From assembly GCA_012961565.1 (NCBI GenBank), contig DTZC01000173.1:1-6514 (forward strand): DNA of 6,514 nucleotides. The letters are read 5' to 3'. Below the pieces are notes generated by a model. The model made no database searches. It worked only from the letters and a program-made list of their open reading frames with translations, and was not told where the DNA came from. This stretch comes from Dehalococcoidia bacterium. Its GTDB lineage: Bacteria; Chloroflexota; Dehalococcoidia; GIF9; UBA5629. The stretch's first letter is position 1; every line of letters starts with the position of its first letter. Positions 1 through 6,044 of this stretch are shown here, one piece after another. The position numbers were made by a program, and so were the translations under genes.

Positions 1-107
1 CGAACATAATGATAACCAAAAGAAAAAGGGTCCTCTGACGCCCCAACTACAGCGATGGACTTGGGATGAAAAGCAGTTTCTAACGTCTCTATAATGTCAG
101 TGTCCAT
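1..107 (-). CDS. Acyl-CoA synthetase (NDP-forming), N-terminal CoA-binding domain, partial (3' end off window)
   Basis: Thirty-five complete codons are visible, starting at ATG 107 and running off the left edge. The peptide contains FHPKSIAVVGASEDPFSFGY (residues 13-32). This is the opening of the CoA-binding Rossmann domain of ADP-forming acetate/acyl-CoA ligases: the xxPKSIAVVGAS strand-loop and the conserved Gly-Tyr a few residues later. These enzymes interconvert acyl-CoA, ADP and phosphate with the free acid, CoA and ATP, often for energy conservation in anaerobes. The start overlaps the end of the prenyltransferase by 11 nt in another frame. An in-frame TAG seven codons upstream excludes a much longer N-terminus. 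No good ribosome binding site is seen, so translation is probably coupled. Only the first domain is visible, so an alpha-subunit alone, a fused alpha-beta enzyme or a protein acetyltransferase (Pat-like) that carries this domain cannot be told apart. Confidence 0.75.
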   Translation of the reverse strand, partial: MDTDIIETLETAFHPKSIAVVGASEDPFSFGYHYV

Positions 108-975
108 TCTGCAATAGCCAAATATCTAGGCACATAGCCAGGAAAATGACACCTAGATAGGGAAAGGCAGATAATTTGTAAACTCTCCAGGCTGCTGTTG
201 ACATTCTCGATAATAATAGGTTGGCAGTAGCATACGTTATCAAAATACCCAGGATATTTGCCGTAATTAGATAAACCAGGTGAAATCCACCGACAAAGTA
301 TAACAAGATGGAAACAAGATAAAGAAAGATAGAAAGGACAAAAAGCACTCGCACTACATCTTGGACCGGCAAGTTTAGCGGGAAATAGCTCAGACCGGCT
401 CTCAAATAATCATGGCGGCTAGCAACCATGACACTCCAAACGTGGATCGGAACCCACAAGGCTACCAAGCTGCACAAAAAAAGGAGCCTTGTGTCGAACT
501 CGGGACTGATAGCAAACCAGCCGATGAGTAACGGGCTACACCCAGCGACTATACCAAGGAAAGTGCACGAAGCCGTCTTACGCCACATCGCCGAAGCGAC
601 AATGCCAATCAGACCAAATACAAAGCAGAACGGGTGTAATAACCAGGCTAACACCAATGCAGCCACCAAAAGACAGATGATAAGCGGTAGAACTTTTTGC
701 GCGGGGACAATCCGTCCTGCAGGCAAAGCTCGGTTAGCTGTCCGCATCATTCTAGCGTCAACCTCGCGATCGAGATAGTTAGTAAGCCCGTTGCAGCCGG
801 CGGAACCGAGGCTAAGAGCGACCAAGGTCAGAACAAAAATGTCCCTGGGTAGAAACGCACCGCCAGCAACAATAGCCGAGCAGACGCCGATAAAAGTGAG
901 CAGAACAGTCTCCTTCGGTTTCAAAACACTAATGTAGTCAACAATCGTCCTCTGACCACTTACAGCAATTTTCAA
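97..975 (-). CDS. ctaB: UbiA-superfamily prenyltransferase, protoheme IX farnesyltransferase (CtaB/CyoE)-like
   Basis: This is a 292-residue polytopic membrane protein with about nine hydrophobic segments (roughly 24-40, 46-64, 94-113, 115-131, 138-156, 164-184, 208-230, 232-252, 268-288). Family members join a polyprenyl diphosphate to an acceptor; CtaB/CyoE makes heme O from heme b and farnesyl diphosphate. The first Asp-rich motif is TNYLDREVDARMMRT (65-79; D69, D73) followed by NRALPAGRI, very like CyoE NNYIDRDID. The second half has AGCSPLLIGW (144-153) and PIHVWSVMVASRHDYLRAG (176-194), matching the CyoE pattern PxHFW...DDYxxAG with His188 replacing the first acidic residue. The Asn expected four residues before D69 is Thr65. 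The TTG start is backed by a strong ribosome binding site and a 4-nt TTGA overlap with aroKB. No oxidase or heme A gene is visible, so heme O synthase is the best family match but another acceptor is possible. Confidence 0.8.
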   Translation of the reverse strand: MKIAVSGQRTIVDYISVLKPKETVLLTFIGVCSAIVAGGAFLPRDIFVLTLVALSLGSAGCNGLTNYLDREVDARMMRTANRALPAGRIVPAQKVLPLIICLLVAALVLAWLLHPFCFVFGLIGIVASAMWRKTASCTFLGIVAGCSPLLIGWFAISPEFDTRLLFLCSLVALWVPIHVWSVMVASRHDYLRAGLSYFPLNLPVQDVVRVLFVLSIFLYLVSILLYFVGGFHLVYLITANILGILITYATANLLLSRMSTAAWRVYKLSAFPYLGVIFLAMCLDIWLLQNGH

Positions 976-2651
976 GACTTTATCACCTCTCGTAGAACAT
1001 CCAAGACATCTTGTCTGGGAACATCGCTGCGTATCATCACTTTAGTGATATCTTCAAGCAAGACCCATCTGAGCGCTTTGCTATGTACTTTCTTGTCCAA
1101 TTTCATAGCAGCCAGGACATCAGACAGGTCTACGCCAGAACAACTGACAGGCAAATTAAACCTTTGTAACAGCGACTCCTGTCGCTCGACCACTTCACAA
1201 GACAACAGCCCCAGCCGCTGGCTAAGTTTAGCTTCACCCATCATTCCCACAGCTACAGCCTCGCCGTGGAGAAACTGATTGTACTTGGTCGCAGCTTCAA
1301 GCGCATGAGCTATAGTATGTCCGTAGTTCAGAATAATCCGCTTTCCCGTTTCCTTTTCATCTTCAGCCACAATCTTAGCTTTGAGGCTGGCGCTCCAGGC
1401 AACCGCTCTCGTAGTAGCATTGGGTATTAACTTGCTCAACTTTTCTGCATTATCCTCGAGGAAACTTAACAGGTTGGAATCCAAAATCAGAGCATGTTTA
1501 ATAACCTCAGCCCACCCCGAAATCAGTTCACGTTGCGGCAGTGTAGTCAAGGTCTGGACATCAGCCAACACCAAGCGAGGCTGATAAAAGGCACCAATCA
1601 AGTTTTTGCCCCGAGGGTGGTCCACGGCCACCTTCCCACCGATACTGGCATCCACCATAGCCATCAAACTAGTAGGCACCTGTACCCAGGCTAACCCTCT
1701 CAAAAAAGTAGCAGCAACAAAGCCAGCAAGGTCACCAACCATGCCACCACCCAAAGCCACTATTGTGTCACCTCTCTCCACTCGGTGCTCGATAAGAAAA
1801 TCGTAAATCTTAACGGCTTGACCGATGTTTTTTGTAGCTTCACCAGGCGGTACTACACAGCAATCAACCCTAAAGCCGGCTTTCTTCAATATCTTGCTGA
1901 CTTCCTCACCATAGCTAGAGAAGACGCTCTCGTCACTGATAATAGTCGTGGAGCCTGATAGTCCCACCTGTTTCATCCTTTGACCAAGCCCCCTGAGCAA
2001 CCCCCAGCCAACAAAAACAGGATAGTGGTCTGTCGATGTCCTGACCTGAAAGGTAAAACCAGTCTCAGCAAAACGACTATCGTTACTAGCACCCTGATTC
2101 ACAATTTGCCAACCTTCTATCACCTCTCGACCCACCTCAGCAAGGCTCAGACTATCAGTATGAATTGTCCAATCAGCAATAGAGTAGTAAGATTGCCGTT
2201 GAGCTTTGAGTTGCTTAATACGTTCTAGCGGATTATTAACAGCAAGCAGAGGACGGACCATGGAGCTGGATGAATAAAGACTATCTTGAAGAAGACGCCT
2301 GTAAATGGTCTCGGGCTCAGCCTCCAGACAAATGACAGTACTGGTCTGTCGTAACAGCTCTCGATTAGCAGGGTCGATGATAGCACCGCCACCGGTGGCA
2401 ATGACCACCTTGTCCCTGGCACAAGCCTGGTTCAGTACTTTGCGCTCAAGTTTTCTGAACTCGCTCTCACCGTTTTGCTCGAAGATTTCGGGAATAGACT
2501 TGCCACTAATTTTAGCTACCTCATCATCAGTATCTACAAACTCCCAACTCAAACGTTCAGCCACTTCCCTCGCGACCGATGATTTCCCGGTAGCTGAAAA
2601 ACCGATGAGTGCAATATTGCTATTTGCCTTCCTTCGCCCCATAATGACCAT
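972..2651 (-). CDS. aroKB: Bifunctional shikimate kinase / 3-dehydroquinate synthase (AroK-AroB fusion)
   Basis: One 559-residue protein carries two non-consecutive shikimate-pathway enzymes. The N-terminal kinase (about 11-180) phosphorylates shikimate with ATP. It has the P-loop GFSATGKSS (17-25), the Mg/shikimate aspartates in DTDDE (D40, D42), R66 in EFRKLE, GGG (87-89), lid RPLL (133-136) and R152. After a linker (about 180-200) comes 3-dehydroquinate synthase (about 200-559), which cyclises DAHP using NAD and a divalent metal. It shows GGGMVGDLAGF (301-311), VPTSLMAMVDASIGGK (325-340), KNLIG (349-353) and metal ligands E382 (AEVIKH), H445 (NYGHT) and H462 (HGEA). Both active sites look complete. 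The same fusion order is known from Thermotoga maritima. The start is uncertain: ATG 2651 or ATG 2642, neither with a good ribosome binding site and both inside the end of aroC, so translation is probably coupled to aroC. A Ser-rich insertion (SLYSSSSMV) precedes the lid. The stop overlaps the prenyltransferase start. Confidence 0.96.
   Translation of the reverse strand: MVIMGRRKANSNIALIGFSATGKSSVAREVAERLSWEFVDTDDEVAKISGKSIPEIFEQNGESEFRKLERKVLNQACARDKVVIATGGGAIIDPANRELLRQTSTVICLEAEPETIYRRLLQDSLYSSSSMVRPLLAVNNPLERIKQLKAQRQSYYSIADWTIHTDSLSLAEVGREVIEGWQIVNQGASNDSRFAETGFTFQVRTSTDHYPVFVGWGLLRGLGQRMKQVGLSGSTTIISDESVFSSYGEEVSKILKKAGFRVDCCVVPPGEATKNIGQAVKIYDFLIEHRVERGDTIVALGGGMVGDLAGFVAATFLRGLAWVQVPTSLMAMVDASIGGKVAVDHPRGKNLIGAFYQPRLVLADVQTLTTLPQRELISGWAEVIKHALILDSNLLSFLEDNAEKLSKLIPNATTRAVAWSASLKAKIVAEDEKETGKRIILNYGHTIAHALEAATKYNQFLHGEAVAVGMMGEAKLSQRLGLLSCEVVERQESLLQRFNLPVSCSGVDLSDVLAAMKLDKKVHSKALRWVLLEDITKVMIRSDVPRQDVLDVLREVIKS
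982..990 (-). promoter_or_regulatory. Strong ribosome binding site of the prenyltransferase (TTG start)
   Basis: The minus strand reads AGAGGTGAT, then 6 nt, then TTG at 975. GAGGTGAT pairs with the 16S rRNA 3' end over eight bases, and its spacing is identical to the sppA site. It sits in the codons for Arg-Glu-Val-Ile near the aroKB C-terminus. It is the main argument for a TTG start, which shares TTGA with the aroKB stop. Confidence 0.85.
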
Positions 2652-3813
2652 ATGAGCTAATGTAATTCCTGTAGTTAGCTAGCGTTTCTGTCAAATGGTC
2701 GCCGCCGAATTTCTCCAGCACTGCATTGGTCAGCACAATAGCCAGCATCGCTTCTCCAATTACTCCAGCAGCAGGAACAACACAGATATCACTGCGCTCA
2801 TAGTGAGAAGTTGTCCTTCTCCCACTGCGTAAGTCCACAGACGGCAATGGCTTCCTCAAGGTAGCAATGGGCTTGACAGCTCCTCGGACAACTATTGGTT
2901 GTCCATTGCTTATTCCACCTTCTATACCACCAGCTCGATTAGTGGCTCTGCGCAAGGAGGGGAAAGCCTCTCTCGTAGCAGGCTCAATAATATCTTGAGC
3001 CTGAGAGCCGCGCACGGCAGCCAAGCGAAAACCATCGCCAATTTCAACCCCTTTTACGGCGTTGACACTCATTACAGCCTGAGCAATTTGACCATCAAGT
3101 CGCCGGTCCCAATGGACATGACTACCCAGACCAACAGGCACTCCTGTGGCAACCAGCTCAAAAACACCTCCCAAGGTGTCACCTTCAGCCTTAGCTTCAT
3201 CGATAGATGCCATCATCAATTTCTCCGTCTCACCATCAGCACAGCGAAGGGGAGAACTTTCCACCCGTTCCCAGTTTATTGGCTCGCTCAACACAGCCCA
3301 GTGTCTTCCAATGTTCACTGTATGACTACGTATGGTAATGCCAAATTCCTCGAGGAACCTACGTGCTATGGCACCAACCGCAACTCTAGCTGCTGTTTCT
3401 CGAGCGCTTGCCCTTTCCAATATGGGTCGGATATCTCCAACGCCGTATTTCGTCACCCCGGCTAAATCAGCATGTCCCGGACGGGGTGAAGCCACAGGCG
3501 GTATTTCTTTGTCCACTGCAGTGACGCTCATTATCTCCTGCCACTCCTCCCAAATACGGTTTCGAATCAGCAGGCTTATAGGACTGCCCGTGCTAAACCC
3601 ATGACGCACACCGGAGATGATTTCAGCCGTGTCCTGTTCTACTCCCATGCGAGCACTCCGCCCATACCCGACCTGCCGCCGTTTAAGGTGAAAAGCTACA
3701 TACTCCTCACTTAGTGCCAAACCGGCAACCATTCCTTCAGCAATCGCTATTAGACTCTTGCCATGTGACTCACCAGCAGTGAGAAAACGGAACTGACTCA
3801 TTGCTGATTCCAT
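2620..3813 (-). CDS. aroC: Chorismate synthase
   Basis: AroC converts 5-enolpyruvylshikimate 3-phosphate to chorismate using reduced FMN, the last step of the shikimate pathway. It is a soluble homotetramer in the family. The 397 residues are normal for the longer Gram-positive type. Seen in order are FLTAGESHGKSL (10-21, conserved H17), the basic KRRQVGYGRSARM (44-56), PRPGHADLAG and GDIRPILERASARETAAR in the first half, then NRAGGIEGGISNG, RSDICVVPAAGVIGEAM and FGGDHL near the C-terminus. These cover the FMN and substrate contacts, and nothing essential is missing. Two in-frame starts compete. ATG 3813 follows GGGGGA by only about 2 nt. ATG 3801 gives MSQFRFLTAGESHG, which fits the usual N-terminus better, so the true protein may be 393 residues. 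The 3' end overlaps aroKB by 32 nt and is therefore dual coding. It lies directly downstream of sppA. Confidence 0.97.
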   Translation of the reverse strand: MESAMSQFRFLTAGESHGKSLIAIAEGMVAGLALSEEYVAFHLKRRQVGYGRSARMGVEQDTAEIISGVRHGFSTGSPISLLIRNRIWEEWQEIMSVTAVDKEIPPVASPRPGHADLAGVTKYGVGDIRPILERASARETAARVAVGAIARRFLEEFGITIRSHTVNIGRHWAVLSEPINWERVESSPLRCADGETEKLMMASIDEAKAEGDTLGGVFELVATGVPVGLGSHVHWDRRLDGQIAQAVMSVNAVKGVEIGDGFRLAAVRGSQAQDIIEPATREAFPSLRRATNRAGGIEGGISNGQPIVVRGAVKPIATLRKPLPSVDLRSGRRTTSHYERSDICVVPAAGVIGEAMLAIVLTNAVLEKFGGDHLTETLANYRNYISSYGHYGAKEGK

Positions 3814-3819
3814 TTCCCC

Positions 3820-4734
3820 CTAGCGATACTCAGGCTGTGGATAGGGATTGTTCAGAACTTCCTGAAGTACAATGCCTTCGACACCCAGCACTCCTACCCG
3901 AACTAAGCTCTGCAGCCTTTGCCAATTCATCCCCACTATGTAGTCCAGTAAGGAGGGAGCCTCACGTTTGTAATATTCCACCTTTGGCTCTTCGATTCCT
4001 GCTAAGCTAGCGGCTAGGTCAATAGCCGCATTAATTCCCCCAAGCTCATCAACCAGTCCCAATTCCTTAGCTTGCTCCCCGGTATAGAGTTGCCCTGTGG
4101 CTAATTCCACGACCTCCTCTCTGGATAACCCCCGTCCTTCAGCAACCGCCTCTATGAACTGTTCATAAAGCTGGTCAGTGATCTCCTGCATGAGCATGCG
4201 CTCCTCGGCAGTCAACTTCCTGATACCGACATACATATCCTTATATTTTCCCGCCTTGAAAACCTCCATATCTATCCCAAGTTTGTCATAAAGCCCCTTA
4301 ATATTGGGCACCTGAGCGATAACCCCTATACTCCCAGTCAAAGTTCCGGGAAGAGCCACGATTTTATCAGCCTTGGCTGATATGTAGTATCCTCCCGATG
4401 CAACCACAGTTCCCATGCTGACCACTATCGGTTTATCCACTTGCTCAATCTCATTCAAAATCTCCTGACAAGCAGCTACACTGCCACCTGGACTTTCAAT
4501 TTGAAGCACAATCGCCTTGACCATAGTATCCTCATTCGCTCGCTCCAAATAACTCCGAACTAGCTGCGGACTGATGATGCTGCCACCAAAGAGAAACCCA
4601 GTCCTTTCAGACTGAATTGGACCACTGAGCGAGATGACCGCAACTTTGTTGCCCGGAATCCCACAAGCAGCCGAAGCAACCAATACGGTCAATAGAATAC
4701 TGATGATGAGAGCCAACGTGATTATCTTTTTCAT
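3820..4734 (-). CDS. sppA: Signal peptide peptidase SppA, short (single-domain) type
   Basis: SppA is a membrane-bound serine protease of the ClpP/crotonase fold (family S49) that degrades cleaved signal peptides. The 304-residue length matches the short Gram-positive/archaeal form that assembles as a ring, not the 618-residue E. coli form. The N-terminus is a basic MKK followed by a hydrophobic segment (residues 4-23), acting as membrane anchor or signal peptide. ASAAC at 20-24 could be a non-standard lipobox. Motifs are IESPGGSV (79-86), the nucleophile in ASGGYY (S113), TGSIGV (133-138) and the general-base Lys in AGKYKD (K165). The Ser-Lys spacing of 52 equals that of the Bacillus subtilis enzyme (S147/K199, from family knowledge), so the dyad looks intact. 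The start is fixed by a very good ribosome binding site. The gene is 3 nt after aroE and 6 nt before the aroC reading frame, so an envelope gene is embedded among aro genes. A S49-family protease of other substrate specificity is the main alternative. Confidence 0.93.
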   Translation of the reverse strand: MKKIITLALIISILLTVLVASAACGIPGNKVAVISLSGPIQSERTGFLFGGSIISPQLVRSYLERANEDTMVKAIVLQIESPGGSVAACQEILNEIEQVDKPIVVSMGTVVASGGYYISAKADKIVALPGTLTGSIGVIAQVPNIKGLYDKLGIDMEVFKAGKYKDMYVGIRKLTAEERMLMQEITDQLYEQFIEAVAEGRGLSREEVVELATGQLYTGEQAKELGLVDELGGINAAIDLAASLAGIEEPKVEYYKREAPSLLDYIVGMNWQRLQSLVRVGVLGVEGIVLQEVLNNPYPQPEYR

Positions 4735-4737
4735 TTG

Positions 4738-5613
4738 TTAATCACCTCCCGCTGGCAAAGCTTGTTTAGCTGCCGATAACATTATGTCAATCGGAGCTTC
4801 CCTACCCGTCCATAACTCAAATGAAGCGGCTCCTTGATAAACAAGCATGGGCAGTCCATTGATAGCCTTGGCACCCACTTCCTTAGCCACACTCAGCAGT
4901 GGTGTCCACAAAGGATTATACACCAAGTCATAGACCAAAACATCCTTGTGAATTAGGTGTGCTGGTAGTGGCGATTCTCTCTCACAGGCAGAATGCTTCA
5001 TCCCCAGCACAGTACAATTGACTATCAGATGACAATCTTTGATTACATTGCCCAGTTTCGAACCGTCCCGTGGCAAAGCTACCACATCCACAGATGACCC
5101 TCTGGCGAGAACATATTCCCTCAAAGAACATACCAACTTCTCAGCCCGCGATAAAGTGCGATTGACGATGACCAACGACCTGATACCTTCTCGGAGAAGA
5201 GCGAAGCTCACAGCCCGTGCTGCTCCCCCAGCACCAAGCACTATGGCACGCATGTTCTTAGGCTCGAATTCAGCATCTTCCCGCAAAGCCCTAATAAAAC
5301 CGTATGTATCGGTATTAAACCCGATTAGTCTACCTTCCCGATTGACTATAGTGTTAACCGCAGAAACAAGACCAGCCAAATCATCAGTCTCATCCAAAAG
5401 AGGCAAAACTGCTTCCTTATAGGGGATGGTTACATTCGCACCTAGGTACTGAGGTTGTCTCAACTCGTTTACCACAGATGCCAGAGTTTCAGCTTCCGTC
5501 TCACGTGCTTCATAGTGAACGTCAAGGCTATAATGGTCTAATGCTGCCTGCTGGAAATGAGGGGACACCGAGTGCTTTAATGGATAGCCAATAAGGCTAA
5601 TAATTTGTGTCAC
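4738..5613 (-). CDS. aroE: Shikimate dehydrogenase (NADP+)
   Basis: AroE reduces 3-dehydroshikimate to shikimate with NADPH, step 4 of the chorismate pathway, in the cytoplasm. The 291-residue length is normal. Substrate-binding serines are in HSVSP (S15, S17), the catalytic Lys is in NVTIPYKE (K66) and the catalytic Asp is in GFNTD (D102). The NADP Rossmann loop is GAGGAAR (127-133), and NRT (151-153) after the second strand is the usual NADP-preferring form. C-terminal signatures YDLVYNP, NGLPMLVYQGA and FELWTG are all present. I see no missing key residue. The start is GTG at 5613, one nt after the ruvX stop; an AGGAA (5618-5622) inside the end of ruvX lies 4 nt upstream, and the first strand IISLIGYPL follows directly, as expected for the family. 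The gene's last codons (Gly-Gly-Asp) also form the ribosome binding site of sppA. Confidence 0.97.
   Translation of the reverse strand: MTQIISLIGYPLKHSVSPHFQQAALDHYSLDVHYEARETEAETLASVVNELRQPQYLGANVTIPYKEAVLPLLDETDDLAGLVSAVNTIVNREGRLIGFNTDTYGFIRALREDAEFEPKNMRAIVLGAGGAARAVSFALLREGIRSLVIVNRTLSRAEKLVCSLREYVLARGSSVDVVALPRDGSKLGNVIKDCHLIVNCTVLGMKHSACERESPLPAHLIHKDVLVYDLVYNPLWTPLLSVAKEVGAKAINGLPMLVYQGAASFELWTGREAPIDIMLSAAKQALPAGGD
4741..4750 (-). promoter_or_regulatory. Strong ribosome binding site of sppA, inside aroE
   Basis: The minus strand reads GGGAGGTGAT, then TAACAA, then ATG. GGAGGTGAT is a long match to the 3' end of bacterial 16S rRNA (AUCACCUCC), 6 nt from the start codon. The site is made of the last codons of aroE (Gly-Gly-Asp), followed at once by the aroE stop. 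It fixes the sppA start at 4734 and predicts translation stronger than that of its neighbours. Confidence 0.85.
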
Positions 5614-5614
5614 A

Positions 5615-6034
5615 CTATTCCTGGACCTTCAGGCTGTCTAGATATCCCTGCAAGACAAAAGCTGCCGCTGCTGCATCACGCCGCGATTTAACTGCAACTC
5701 GCCTAGCGCCAGCTTGGGTAAGCAACCGTTCAGCAGCTACTGTTGATAACCGCTCATCCCTCAGCTCGATTTTAGTCCTTGTACACCGGCAAAGCTTACC
5801 AACGAAATCCATTACGCTAGCAGCTTGCTTGCTCACACCACCATCCATTGAATAAGGTAGCCCGACCACAATCCTCTTTACCTCATATCTGTCTACCAGC
5901 TTAACAATAGCATCTATGGCTCTATCATCATCTTCACGAGGCACAGTAATCAATGGACTGGCTAGAATTTCGTCAGGGTCGCTTATAGCAACCCCTATCC
6001 TTTTGTCTCCCACATCTAAACCCAGCGTTCGCAT
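5615..6034 (-). CDS. ruvX: RuvX/YqgF family RNase H-fold nuclease
   Basis: This 139-residue cytoplasmic protein is full length for the RuvX/YqgF family, whose members act in maturation of the 16S rRNA 5' end and were first described as putative Holliday junction resolvases. Visible motifs in order are GLDVGDKRIGVAISD (residues 5-19, first catalytic Asp D7), ASPLITV (25-31), VVGLPYSMDG (56-65), DERLST (93-98, acidic pair D93/E94) and RDAAAAAFVLQGYLD (119-133, last acidic residue D120). These give the RNase H-like acidic active site, so the protein looks functional. The ATG start is chosen because the first beta strand begins within five residues of it. The ribosome binding site is weak (GAAG, 8 nt upstream), and the gene starts 10 nt after the alaS stop, which suggests coupled translation. 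The stop codon is TAG, one nucleotide before the aroE start. Which of the two described activities dominates in this organism cannot be told from sequence. Confidence 0.95.
   Translation of the reverse strand: MRTLGLDVGDKRIGVAISDPDEILASPLITVPREDDDRAIDAIVKLVDRYEVKRIVVGLPYSMDGGVSKQAASVMDFVGKLCRCTRTKIELRDERLSTVAAERLLTQAGARRVAVKSRRDAAAAAFVLQGYLDSLKVQE
5618..5622 (-). promoter_or_regulatory. Ribosome binding site of aroE (GTG start)
   Basis: AGGAA lies in the last two codons of ruvX, 4 nt before the GTG at 5613. It supports the non-ATG start, since no in-frame ATG exists between the ruvX end and the conserved AroE N-terminus. It is of moderate strength. Termination of ruvX next to the start suggests coupling. 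Confidence 0.6.
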
Positions 6035-6044
6035 GTCTGCAACT

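Noticed and set aside
1..40. Possible frameshift in the partial acyl-CoA synthetase near the T-rich stretch
   Set aside because: A first reading dropped one T. Re-reading the reverse complement gives an intact frame with the expected Gly-Tyr, so there is no frameshift.
761..775. Palindrome-like CTCGCGATCGAG
   Set aside because: It is not a perfect inverted repeat and lies in codons for the conserved Asp-Arg-Glu-Val of the prenyltransferase; no second copy was noticed.
428..778. Plus-strand open frame of 116 codons
   Set aside because: It is antisense to the prenyltransferase, whose membrane segments and motifs are clear; the peptide resembles no family I know.
2225..2422. Minus-strand open frame of 65 codons in another frame of the kinase domain
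   Set aside because: It is nested in aroKB on the same strand, has no recognisable motif, and the aroKB frame carries all the conserved residues.
2899..3465. Plus-strand open frame of 188 codons
   Set aside because: It lies wholly opposite aroC, has no recognisable motif, and its composition (rich in Ser, Thr, Asn) is what antisense reading of a conserved gene gives.
5039..5422. Plus-strand open frame of 127 codons
   Set aside because: It is antisense to the NADP-binding and catalytic part of aroE, with no motif or ribosome binding site worth noting.
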